From Akkermansia sp. (GTDB taxonomy: Bacteria; Verrucomicrobiota; Verrucomicrobiia; Verrucomicrobiales; Akkermansiaceae): DNA of 50,812 nt. A program made the translations under genes and the position numbers. The notes under the pieces are model-generated. The model saw only the letters and a list, made by a program, of their open reading frames with translations. It did no database searches and was not told the origin of the DNA. Of the stretch, positions 11,209 through 18,340 are shown one piece after another. The stretch spans positions 1 through 50,812 of the forward strand of contig JAKSOU010000012.1 of NCBI GenBank assembly GCA_024405435.1, written 5' to 3'. Every line of letters begins with the position of its first letter. Position 1 is the first letter of the stretch.

Positions 11209-11424
11209 GATGCAAGCGTACAAACGAGCGGGGATTTGGGCAGGGCCATCCGCGCGCGGAGGAAGGAGGTGAAACTGAGCATCGCCACACTGGCGGCGAT
11301 GCTGGGGTGCAGCCCGCGCTTCCTGAGCGAGGTGGAGCGCGGCAAGGAAACCGCATCCGTGGGGCGGGTGATAGAGATAGCCCGCGCCCTGGGACTGGAA
11401 CTTCACATTGCCACCAAATCATGA
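11203..11424 (+). CDS. Small XRE-family (HipB-like) DNA-binding regulator
   Basis: A 73-residue protein that is almost entirely one helix-turn-helix domain. LGRAIRARRKEVKLSIATLA forms the first helices, and AAMLGCSPRFLSEVERGK gives the recognition helix typical of XRE/HipB repressors, followed by RVIEIARALGLEL. The size resembles antitoxin-type repressors. The ATG at 11203 is within the third of three palindromes spaced by exactly 50 bp, and no Shine-Dalgarno is visible, so self-repression of a near-leaderless message is inferred. Its stop overlaps (ATGA) the start of a 19-codon frame at 11421. No toxin gene of normal size follows. That it binds the palindromes is inferred, not shown. Confidence 0.85.
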   Translation: MIDASVQTSGDLGRAIRARRKEVKLSIATLAAMLGCSPRFLSEVERGKETASVGRVIEIARALGLELHIATKS

Positions 11425-11480
11425 ACAAGAGCATCCGCCGCAACGCGGAAGCCGTGGCCTCACGCTTGGCCGATGCCTAG
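11421..11480 (+). pseudogene. Nineteen-codon ORF overlapping the XRE stop (possible remnant of a lost partner)
   Basis: ATG at 11421 overlaps the TGA of the XRE gene in the ATGA arrangement used for coupled partners. The frame reads MNKSIRRNAEAVASRLADA and stops with TAG at 11478. In HipB-type pairs a kinase toxin starts at this point; here only 19 codons remain and they are not recognisable as HipA. It could be a real micropeptide, a remnant, or chance. Confidence 0.3.
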
Positions 11481-11489
11481 CCGCCAAAC

Positions 11490-11523
11490 TTTTTTGCCTT
11501 TTTTGCATTTTTTCGCACAAAAA
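11490..11523. other. Phased T-tracts (possible curved DNA)
   Basis: Runs of six T begin at 11490, 11499 and 11508, nine bases apart, followed by five A at 11519-11523. Such phased tracts bend DNA. They lie 40-70 bases ahead of the secreted-protein gene at 11563, for which I see no convincing -35/-10 pair. Confidence 0.4.
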
Positions 11524-11562
11524 CGCCGTTTGCGTGCTTATAGGGTATAGAGAGTTCTCACC

Positions 11563-12564
11563 ATGAAAGCGAACATCATCACTATGCTGCTGGCCCTGGC
11601 AGGCGTTGCCTGCGCGGGGGAAATGAAACTGCTCAACGACCACCTGCGCATCACCGTGCCGGATGAGGCGGAATACTTCATTATCCCCACCTGGACGGTG
11701 CTGGACAGGTCCGATGAGCAGACCGGCGTCATCATTCCCGAGGGAGCGGACGAGTGCATCGACATCATAGCGGAGGAGGAGCACTGCCTTGCGGACGACG
11801 ACTTCGTGGAGGGCGTGAAGACCGCCATGGCCAGCCTCAACAGCGAGCACAACGACTACGACATAGTCCAGGTGGGGGACAACTTGGTATACGCCCTGCT
11901 GCGAGAGGATGCCGCGGGAGCCGAAGATGCGAAAGCAGGAAAGAGCGACGCGCCGCTTGCCTACGCACAATACCGACACCCGGACGGCACGGTGCAGAAG
12001 TTCACCGTTCTATTATTCAGCCCCAGGCCAACCGTGGAGGTGAAAAAATACCGTGAGCAGGTCAGACAATGGCTCAACAGCATCAAGCCCGGGGGAACTC
12101 CACTCAAGCTACAAGAGCGCGTGGAGCACCTGAGCTTCATGAAGGACTGCAGCGTGGCCGTGCCCGTGCCGCAAGGATATTACTCCGTCGTGTACAAGGT
12201 GGATGGATTGCGTCTTGGCTACTATGGCAAGCTCCAAAAGCGCGGTGAAACAGACGAAATATATTGTGTGTACGTGAGCGACGAGCAGATTGAGGGCTTC
12301 CGCGAAATTCCCGACGGGCAGCAAACCACGCAGAACGGCACCCTGCTGGGCAAGAAGGTGGAATGGCACCTGTACCAGCCGGAGGAGGGCGTCAAGCGTG
12401 CGGAATGCGTGCTGCCTCTTGGCTGCCGCGGGGATGACGTCACCTTCTCCGAGGAGGGCGAGGACGAAATCATCTACCTGCATATCACCATTTACGCCAA
12501 AGACGCCGAGAGCCGCGCCAACCTCATCCGCCAAGCGGAGAAAATCACCCTGGAGAAAGCATAA
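11563..12564 (+). CDS. Secreted protein of unknown function
   Basis: A 333-residue protein with a clear signal peptide (MKANIITMLLALAGVACAGE, cut near ACA-GE). The rest is acidic and without membrane segments. It appears to contain two similar halves: MKLLNDHLRITVPDEAEYF with a C-terminal region EVKKYREQVRQWLNSIK, then LQERVEHLSFMKDCSVAVP with YAKDAESRANLIRQAEKI. Each half opens with a strand of hydrophobic character and ends with a helix. I do not recognise the family. No Shine-Dalgarno is evident before the ATG. It converges on the squalene-synthase-family gene at 12660, with a GC hairpin just after its stop. Confidence 0.8.
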   Translation: MKANIITMLLALAGVACAGEMKLLNDHLRITVPDEAEYFIIPTWTVLDRSDEQTGVIIPEGADECIDIIAEEEHCLADDDFVEGVKTAMASLNSEHNDYDIVQVGDNLVYALLREDAAGAEDAKAGKSDAPLAYAQYRHPDGTVQKFTVLLFSPRPTVEVKKYREQVRQWLNSIKPGGTPLKLQERVEHLSFMKDCSVAVPVPQGYYSVVYKVDGLRLGYYGKLQKRGETDEIYCVYVSDEQIEGFREIPDGQQTTQNGTLLGKKVEWHLYQPEEGVKRAECVLPLGCRGDDVTFSEEGEDEIIYLHITIYAKDAESRANLIRQAEKITLEKA

Positions 12565-12565
12565 G

Positions 12566-12584
12566 GGGCGTGTGGGGCACGCCC
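12566..12584. terminator. GC hairpin between convergent genes
   Basis: GGGCGTG (12566-12572) and CACGCCC (12578-12584) around TGGGG, directly after the TAA at 12562-12564. No T-run follows, so termination strength is doubtful. Confidence 0.35.
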
Positions 12585-12659
12585 GAATCAACCGTGCCCA
12601 TTCACGCTCCGTGGCCCGCTGCCACCCATCATGGCACGCCGATTTCGAGGATTTGGGAT

Positions 12660-13550
12660 TTAGGATATGCTGGCGCCGGTGCAAGCGCACCAGGCGGCGC
12701 GGAGCATGGAGGCGTAGACGGCGCGGCGGGGTATTTTCACGCGCGCGGTGCCGTTGCGGGCGCGGATGAGGCGCAGGGTCTTGATGCCCAGCAGGGCGGG
12801 CAGCATGCTGGCGAAACGCAGGCGGAACCCGCCGAGGCGGCGTGCGTAGTCGATGCCGTCCGCCAAGTAGCGTTCGGCGCGGTCGGCCCACACGGCGGGG
12901 TCGGAGCAGAGGTATTGGCGGCCGCGGGCGGCGTCCTCCTGCATATCGCGCAGGATGTTGACGAGCTGCAGGCCCTTGCCGTAGCGCACGGCGGCTTGGC
13001 ATAGAATTTCCTCACGCGCGGCGGGGCAGAAGGCCTCGCCCAGCGCGGCGCGGCCCAGGCGTGTCCAGAACTCGCCCACGCAGCCGGCCACGCGGTAGGC
13101 GTAGAGGTCGGTCATGGCGTCGTCCGCCACGGCGGTGCAGTCCGCAGTGAAGTAGGTGAGGTCCCAGAGCTGGCCCTCGATAATGGTGGCGAGCACGCCG
13201 CGGATGAGCCCGCGCTGCGCCTCGGGTGCGGCGTCCAGCTCCTGCAGCAGCTGCGGGAAGCGGCGCAGCAGCTCAGCCTCAGATGGCTTGTCCTGCGCGG
13301 GGGCCAGGCGGTCCGCCAGGGTTTGGCAGAGGGCGGCGGGATTCTCCTCCCCTGCCCCGGCGATGACTCCGGCCATGCGGCGCAGGGCGTCCGCGCGGTC
13401 CTGCACGGCGGCGGTGGAGGTGTCGGCCACGCTGTCGGTGGCGCGGGCTAGCATGTAGGCCAGGGCCACGGCGTCCCGCATGGCGGGCGGCAGCCACGCC
13501 ATGCTCAGGTAGAACGAGCGGGAAACGCGCTTGAGCAGCTCGCGGTCCAT
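12660..13550 (-). CDS. Squalene/phytoene synthase family enzyme (head-to-head prenyl transferase)
   Basis: A 296-residue enzyme expected to join two prenyl diphosphates, probably farnesyl diphosphate, in the cytoplasm or at the membrane. The conserved opening SRSFYLSMAWLPPAMRD and the first Asp motif DSVAD (39-43) inside LARATDSVADT are present. The second motif NILRDMQED (198-206) follows. The opening resembles farnesyl-diphosphate farnesyltransferases (squalene synthases) more than phytoene synthases, but substrate is inferred. The ATG at 13550 is used; an upstream in-frame TTG would overlap the ruvA stop. It is the last gene of a run pgi - thioredoxin-like - ruvA - this gene, 2 bases after ruvA. 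No cyclase or desaturase gene is present nearby. Confidence 0.88.
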   Translation of the reverse strand: MDRELLKRVSRSFYLSMAWLPPAMRDAVALAYMLARATDSVADTSTAAVQDRADALRRMAGVIAGAGEENPAALCQTLADRLAPAQDKPSEAELLRRFPQLLQELDAAPEAQRGLIRGVLATIIEGQLWDLTYFTADCTAVADDAMTDLYAYRVAGCVGEFWTRLGRAALGEAFCPAAREEILCQAAVRYGKGLQLVNILRDMQEDAARGRQYLCSDPAVWADRAERYLADGIDYARRLGGFRLRFASMLPALLGIKTLRLIRARNGTARVKIPRRAVYASMLRAAWCACTGASIS

Positions 13551-13552
13551 GC

Positions 13553-14146
13553 TCAACTGAAATGGCGCAGGGCGCCGCGGATGAGCTCGTCCGTTCCGGC
13601 CTGCGGGTTGTCCTTGAGAAGGTTTGCGATGGCCTTTCGGGCGTCCACCTGCTTGAATCCGAGCGCGACGAGAGCGAGCTCGGCATCGGCGGCGGCGGGG
13701 GAGGTGGTGCCCTGCTGCTGGGCCTCCCAGGTGGAGGCCAGGCCGACCTTGTCCTTGAGCTCCAGGATGATGCGCTCGGCGGTGCGCTTGCCCACGCCCT
13801 TGGCGCGTGCGATGGCCTGGACGTCGCCGTTGACGACGGCAGCCTTGAAGGTGTTGACGTTCAGACCGCTGAGGATGGAGATGGCGGTGGCGGGGCCGAT
13901 ACCGCTCACGCGGTCGATGAGCAGGCGGAAGATATCGCGCTCGGCATCGGAGGCGAAACCGTAGAGCACCTGTGCGTTCTCGCGCACGTGCATGTGGATT
14001 TTGAGCTTGACGGGCTGGCCCTCCATGGGGTTGAGGGCATCGAACGTGGAGAGCGGCACCTGGACCTCATAGCCCACGCCGTTCACATCCACCACCAGGC
14101 ACTGCGGCATGGCCTCCGCCACTATCCCTCGCAGAAATGAAATCAT
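13553..14146 (-). CDS. ruvA: Holliday junction branch migration protein RuvA
   Basis: A 197-residue DNA-binding subunit of the RuvAB branch-migration motor. Domain I begins MISFLRGIVAE and contains VVDVNGVGYEVQVP. The helix-hairpin-helix domain reads LIDRVSGIGPATAISILSG and GDVQAIARAKGVGKRTAERI, followed by the ELKDK segment. The C-terminal domain III has the usual RuvB-contact helices (LALVALGFKQVDARKAI) after a flexible Ala/Gln-rich linker. Full length. It lies 30 bases after the thioredoxin-like gene and 2 bases before the squalene-synthase-family gene. ruvB and ruvC are not in the window. Confidence 0.96.
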   Translation of the reverse strand: MISFLRGIVAEAMPQCLVVDVNGVGYEVQVPLSTFDALNPMEGQPVKLKIHMHVRENAQVLYGFASDAERDIFRLLIDRVSGIGPATAISILSGLNVNTFKAAVVNGDVQAIARAKGVGKRTAERIILELKDKVGLASTWEAQQQGTTSPAAADAELALVALGFKQVDARKAIANLLKDNPQAGTDELIRGALRHFS

Positions 14147-14176
14147 GGCCGTTCGAAGCGCTTGCAGCAGCCCCCG

Positions 14177-14776
14177 TCAGAATTTGCCTGCCTTGGCCTT
14201 CTTGGCCTTGTACTTGTGGACCATCTTCTTCCACTTGTTGAACATGGTCAGGACCTCTCCGGGGCCGGTGGCCTGGTCGATCTTCTTGCCGTTGGCATCC
14301 ATGACCACGAGCACGGGCAGGGAGGAGTTTGCGGGGCGCTTGTAGGGGTAGGGCAGCTCCTGGGAGACCTTCTGGTAGGACATGATGGCGAAGAGCACCT
14401 TCTCCTTCACGGTCCACTCCTTCATGTCGGTGGTGTCCTGGTCCTCGCTGACCATCACCACCTCCACGGTCTTGTCGCGCAGCATCTTCTTGTAGGTCTT
14501 GTTGATGGCCAGGATGTCTCCCTCCTCGGAATCCTTGCGGGCGTGGAAGATGAAATAGACCTCAGCGGCGCGGGGGCGCACATCGGTGAGATACCCGCAT
14601 TTCTTGAGGGCCTCTCCCACCTTGGTGGGCTTGGCGGACTCTGCATCGGAATCCTCCTTGTCGGAGTCTTCCGCGGCCAGGTTGCCCTGGGGGTAGTGGA
14701 CCTTCGCAAAAGCGGGGGTCATGGCGGGGCCTGCGAGCATGGCGAGGCCCAGGAGTGTGATGGCGAGCGCTTTCAT
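14177..14776 (-). CDS. Exported thioredoxin-fold protein lacking a CxxC active site
   Basis: A 199-residue protein with a signal peptide (MKALAITLLGLAMLAGPAMTPAFA). A short acidic linker (EDSDKEDSDAES) follows, then a region with thioredoxin-like strand order: AEVYFIFHARKDSEEGD, VEVVMVSEDQDTTDMKEW, LPVLVVMDANGKKID. The position where WCxxC would follow the first strand reads FHARKDSEEG, so redox activity by that route is not expected. The C-terminus is Lys-rich (KYKAKKAKAGKF). The ATG at 14776 was chosen at the signal peptide. It sits between pgi (23 bases) and ruvA (30 bases), probably by operon accretion. Fold assignment is tentative. Confidence 0.7.
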   Translation of the reverse strand: MKALAITLLGLAMLAGPAMTPAFAKVHYPQGNLAAEDSDKEDSDAESAKPTKVGEALKKCGYLTDVRPRAAEVYFIFHARKDSEEGDILAINKTYKKMLRDKTVEVVMVSEDQDTTDMKEWTVKEKVLFAIMSYQKVSQELPYPYKRPANSSLPVLVVMDANGKKIDQATGPGEVLTMFNKWKKMVHKYKAKKAKAGKF

Positions 14777-14799
14777 CGTAGTGGTGGGGTGGTTTTGGG

Positions 14800-16332
14800 T
14801 TATTGTGAGAAGGAATCGCGGCAGGGGCAGTCCGCCAGGGTCCACTTGGCCTTGCCGGATTCCGCGATATGGACGAGTGCGTGGTAGGTGTCCTCTTCCC
14901 CGGCGCCCACCTTGGCGGCGATATCCGCAGCGGTGGCGGGGGAGGAGGAGAGGGCGGCCTCCGCGGCGGAGAGGAGCTTGAGGAAGACGTTGGCGGCCAG
15001 CTTTCCGGCCTGCACGCCGGGTTGGTGGTAGGCGTTGATGTGGATGAGGCTGGCGTAGAAGCTCACGGTGCGCTCAAAGAGGGCGATGAGCATGCCGAGG
15101 GTGTAGGCGTTCACCGTGGGGATGGAGATGGTGATGCTCTGGCGGCCGCTTTCCGCCAAGGCCTTGCGGGTGCCGCGCAGGAAGCCCTGCAGGTAGTCCC
15201 CGGCGGTGTAGTCGCCCTCCACCTTCACGGTGTCGGCGGCGGACTGGCGCACCTCGATGAAGGTGACGAAGAAGTTGTTGATGCCGTCGCGCAGCTGCTG
15301 CACGTAGGCGTGCTGGTCCGTGGAGCCCTTGTTGCCGTACACGGAGATGCCCTGGTGCACGGTGTTGCCGTCCAGGTCCAGCTCCTTGCCGAGGGATTCC
15401 ATGATGAGCTGCTGGAGGTACTTGGAGAAGAGCACCAGGCTGTCCTTGTACGGCAGCACCACCATATCCTTGGCGCCGTGCCCCTGCCCCGCGGCGTACC
15501 ACGCCAGCGCCAGGCGCATGGCCATGTTCTGCGCGGTGTCCGGCTTGCGGGTGCAGGCGTCCATGTCCGCCGCGCCCTTCAGCAGGCTGTCGATATCCAC
15601 ACCCTGCAGGGCGGCGGGCACCAGGCCCACCACGGAGGTTTCGGAGGTGCGGCCGCCCACCCAGTCTTCCATGGGGAAGCGGGTGAGCCAGCCCTCGGCT
15701 GCTGCGGTGTTGTCCAGCTTGGAGCCCACGCCGGTGACGGCAACGGCCTGCTTGGCGAAGCACACGCCGTGCTCTTGGAAGTAGTGCTGGGCGCACACCA
15801 TGCCGTTGCGGGTTTCCGGCGTGCCGCCGGACTTGGAGATGACCACCGCCAGCGTTTCCGCGAGCGGCAGGGAATCCAGCACGCGCAGCATGCCGTCGGG
15901 GTCCGTGTTGTCCAGGAAGCGCATGGCGAGGCCCTTGCCGGGCAGGGCATCCGCCACCAGCTCCGGGCCGAGCGCGGAACCGCCGATGCCGATGACCAGG
16001 CAGGTGGTGAAGGGCTTGCCGTTGGGGGCGCACACCTTGCCGGAATGCACATCCGCGGCAAAGGCCTTCAGGGCCGCGAGCGGGCCGTCGATGGCGGCGC
16101 GGAGCTCCGGCGTGGGCGCGATGGCGCTGTTGCGCAGCCAGTAGTGGCCCACCATGCGGTTCTCGTCCGGGTTGGCGATGGCGCCGCCCTCCAGCGCGGC
16201 GATTTCCTTGTATGCACGCTCCACCAGCGGATTCATCCCCGCCAGGAAATCATCCGTGAGCGGAAGTTTGGAAAGGTCGAGAGAAATCCCCATCTGCGGA
16301 TACCGCAGGAGCTGCCGTGCATACTGTTTCAT
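14800..16332 (-). CDS. pgi: Glucose-6-phosphate isomerase
   Basis: A 510-residue cytoplasmic enzyme interconverting glucose-6-phosphate and fructose-6-phosphate. The two sugar-isomerase domains are visible: VIGIGGSALGPELVADAL and VISKSGGTPETRNGM in the first, and DQHAYVQQLRDG and AYHQPGVQAGKLAANVF in the second. The ATG at 16332 is preferred to an in-frame GTG at 16350, which lies 9 bases closer to the -10. The promoter TTGCGC-17-TAGGAT ends 8 bases before the ATG. First gene of the operon with the thioredoxin-like protein, ruvA and the prenyl transferase. Confidence 0.95.
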   Translation of the reverse strand: MKQYARQLLRYPQMGISLDLSKLPLTDDFLAGMNPLVERAYKEIAALEGGAIANPDENRMVGHYWLRNSAIAPTPELRAAIDGPLAALKAFAADVHSGKVCAPNGKPFTTCLVIGIGGSALGPELVADALPGKGLAMRFLDNTDPDGMLRVLDSLPLAETLAVVISKSGGTPETRNGMVCAQHYFQEHGVCFAKQAVAVTGVGSKLDNTAAAEGWLTRFPMEDWVGGRTSETSVVGLVPAALQGVDIDSLLKGAADMDACTRKPDTAQNMAMRLALAWYAAGQGHGAKDMVVLPYKDSLVLFSKYLQQLIMESLGKELDLDGNTVHQGISVYGNKGSTDQHAYVQQLRDGINNFFVTFIEVRQSAADTVKVEGDYTAGDYLQGFLRGTRKALAESGRQSITISIPTVNAYTLGMLIALFERTVSFYASLIHINAYHQPGVQAGKLAANVFLKLLSAAEAALSSSPATAADIAAKVGAGEEDTYHALVHIAESGKAKWTLADCPCRDSFSQ

Positions 16333-16340
16333 AGGCGGGT

Positions 16341-16369
16341 ATCCTACCACGCCCGGCCGCCGCGCGCAA
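16341..16369 (-). promoter_or_regulatory. Promoter of the pgi operon
   Basis: Minus-strand TTGCGC (16369-16364), 17-bp spacer, TAGGAT (16346-16341), ending 8 bases before the pgi ATG at 16332. The same -10 sequence serves the gene at 10957. Confidence 0.6.
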
Positions 16370-16405
16370 GCTCAAAAATTGACTGCGGGCGCGGTTGGCG
16401 GGAGT

Positions 16406-16759
16406 TCAGCGCAGGGCGCGGGAAAGCAGCCAGAGCAGCGGAATGACCAGCAGCACCGGCCACAGCACGCTCACCACGCCCGCCAGCAGCGCCACGAACA
16501 CCACGCCCACCGCGATGATCATCAGCAGGCGCCCCAGGCCGAGGTTGCGGGTGAGCAGGCGCCACAGGCCAGGGTTGCGCTCCTCCTCCTCTTCCTCCTG
16601 CAGGTTCACGCCCGCCAGGGGGCGCCAGGTCTCGGAATCCGCGCGGCGCACCCAGGTGGCATCGCTGATGACGCCCTGCTCGCGCAGACGCACCAGGTCG
16701 TTCCCGGTGACGGGGCCGACCTTTTCCTCCCCGGTATCGTAAAAGAATTTGCGTGCCAC
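16406..16759 (-). CDS. GYF-like domain membrane protein
   Basis: A 117-residue protein. Residues 1-55 match the bacterial GYF_2 pattern: FFYDTGEEKVGPVTGNDLVRL, then GVISDATWVRRADSETWRPL. After a run of five Glu come two hydrophobic segments (about 75-95 and 98-115) that should span the membrane, and a short basic C-terminus. Start is GTG at 16759, fixed by the need for the first strand. It follows lpdA by 33 bases on the same strand and is probably cotranscribed. GYF_2 domains are common in small inner-membrane proteins of unknown role. Confidence 0.8.
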   Translation of the reverse strand: MARKFFYDTGEEKVGPVTGNDLVRLREQGVISDATWVRRADSETWRPLAGVNLQEEEEEERNPGLWRLLTRNLGLGRLLMIIAVGVVFVALLAGVVSVLWPVLLVIPLLWLLSRALR

Positions 16760-16792
16760 GGCGGGATAGGGTAGTTGGGTTGACGGAAACGC

Positions 16793-18178
16793 TTAGGCGT
16801 GGATGGCGCGGCCGTCCGCGGCGAGGATGGCCTCGTGGATGGCCTCCGCCAGCGTGGGGTGCGCGTAGATCATGGCGTTCATCTCGTCGGCGGTCATGTG
16901 GTGGGCCAGGGCCAGCTCCGGCGCGGTCAGCAGCTCTGTGGCGTGGTTGCCCACCAGGTGCACGCCGAGGAGACGGCGCTCGTCCTTGCTGAAGATGAGC
17001 TTCACGAAACCTTCCGTGGAGCCGCCTGCCACGGCGCGGCCGACGGCCTGGAAGGGGAACTTGCCCACGACGTACTCCACGCCCTCCTCCTTGAGCTGGC
17101 GCTCGCGCTTGCCCACGCTGCCCACCTGGGGGTGGCAGTAGGTGCAGCCGGGCACGTTCTCCGGGTGGCGCGGGGTGTGGCCCTCCACGAACATGCCCTC
17201 CACGGCCTCCTCCGCCTCGAAACTGGCGGTGTGCGCCAGCATGATGCCGCCGATGCAGTCGCCCACGGCGTACACGCCCGGCAGGTTGGTGCGGTAGCGG
17301 TCGTCCACCTGGACGAATCCGCGCTCGGTGATCTGCAGGCCCTCCGCCTGCGGCACCACGGGCACCACGCCCACGGCCACCAGGCAGACCTCCGCGGTCA
17401 CCTCCTCCACCTTGCCGTTCTTGGTGGTGATGGTGGCGGTCACGCTGTCGCCGTGGTCATCCAGCTTCTCCACCCTGGCTCCGGCCATGCAGGTGATGCC
17501 CTGCTTCTTGAAGGAGCGCTCCACGGCCTGGCTCACGTCGTCGTCCTCGTTGGGGAGGATGCGCGGCAGGGCCTCCACCAGGGTGATCTTGGTGCCGAAG
17601 CTGTGGTACACGTAGGAAAGCTCGGAGCCGATGGCGCCGGAGCCGATGACGATCATGCTCTCCGGGCGCTTGGGCATGACCAGGGCATCCCTGCTGCCGA
17701 TGATGGTCTTGCCGTTGAACGGGAACACGGGCACCTCGCGCGAGCGGGCACCTGTGGCAATCAGGATGTTGGCGCCCTCCAGCACGGTCTCCGTGCCGTC
17801 CGCCGCCTTCACCGCCACCTTGCCCGGCGCGGGAATGCTGGCCTCGCCCGTGACGAGGTCGATCTTGTTTTTCTTGAAGAGGAAGGCGATGCCGTTGGCG
17901 AGGCGGTCGCTGACGTCGCGCGAGCGCTTGATGACCTTCGCCCAGTCGAAGCTCAGGTTGTCGTAGGAGATGCCGTATTCCTCCGCGTTCTTGGCGGCGG
18001 CCTTGTACACCTCCGCATTGTGCAGGAGCGCCTTGGTGGGGATGCAGCCCCAATTCAGGCAGGTGCCGCCCGTGCGTTCCCTCTCCACGCACGCCACGCG
18101 CTTGCCCAGCTGCGCCGCACGGATTGCACCCACGTAGCCCGCAGGCCCGCCGCCTATCACAATCAAGTCATAGCTCAT
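16793..18178 (-). CDS. lpdA: Dihydrolipoyl dehydrogenase (E3 / L-protein)
   Basis: A 461-residue FAD enzyme that reoxidises dihydrolipoamide with NAD in the glycine cleavage system and 2-oxoacid dehydrogenases. The FAD-binding YDLIVIGGGPAGYVGAI opens the protein. The redox disulfide is GGTCLNWGCIP (Cys40 and Cys45), the NAD-binding site is IVIGSGAIGSE, and the C-terminal HAHPTLAEAIHEA carries the catalytic His. It lies outside the gcvTHP operon but is the only E3 in view, so it plausibly serves GcvH. The promoter TTGCAG-16-TAGAAT ends 6 bases before the ATG, so the message is predicted to be leaderless. Confidence 0.96.
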   Translation of the reverse strand: MSYDLIVIGGGPAGYVGAIRAAQLGKRVACVERERTGGTCLNWGCIPTKALLHNAEVYKAAAKNAEEYGISYDNLSFDWAKVIKRSRDVSDRLANGIAFLFKKNKIDLVTGEASIPAPGKVAVKAADGTETVLEGANILIATGARSREVPVFPFNGKTIIGSRDALVMPKRPESMIVIGSGAIGSELSYVYHSFGTKITLVEALPRILPNEDDDVSQAVERSFKKQGITCMAGARVEKLDDHGDSVTATITTKNGKVEEVTAEVCLVAVGVVPVVPQAEGLQITERGFVQVDDRYRTNLPGVYAVGDCIGGIMLAHTASFEAEEAVEGMFVEGHTPRHPENVPGCTYCHPQVGSVGKRERQLKEEGVEYVVGKFPFQAVGRAVAGGSTEGFVKLIFSKDERRLLGVHLVGNHATELLTAPELALAHHMTADEMNAMIYAHPTLAEAIHEAILAADGRAIHA

Positions 18179-18184
18179 GACCTC

Positions 18185-18212
18185 ATTCTACCATCTTCCC
18201 CACCCCCTGCAA
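18185..18212 (-). promoter_or_regulatory. Promoter of lpdA
   Basis: Minus-strand TTGCAG (18212-18207), 16-bp spacer, TAGAAT (18190-18185). Only GAGGTC separates the -10 from the ATG at 18178, putting the expected start at or beside the A of ATG. Confidence 0.6.
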
Positions 18213-18240
18213 GCGCGAATTACGACAACAGGCCCACCAG

Positions 18241-18273
18241 AAGGGCCGCCTGGCATTCTGCCAGTCGGCCCTT
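18241..18273. terminator. Hairpin downstream of the hydrolase-adhesin gene
   Basis: A 15-bp stem (18241-18255 with 18259-18273) with a single C/T mismatch and a 3-nt loop. No T-run follows on either strand. It separates the adhesin 3' end from the lpdA promoter. Confidence 0.5.
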
Positions 18274-18340
18274 GACAATCCTAGCGGCGAAGCCGCCTAA
18301 CTTACAAAATTGCAAATCGTAAATTGTAGATTGTAAATTA
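18241..18340 (-). repeat. Stop-codon-proximal heptad/hairpin cassette, copy 3
   Basis: On the minus strand, directly after the TAA stop (18340-18338), four heptads TTTACAA, TCTACAA, TTTACGA, TTTGCAA run to 18310. Then come TTTTGTAAGTTAG (18309-18297), a mini-hairpin GCGGC-TTC-GCCGC (18296-18284) and a 15-bp hairpin with one mismatch (18273-18241). Parts and order match copies 1 and 2. Confidence 0.75.
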
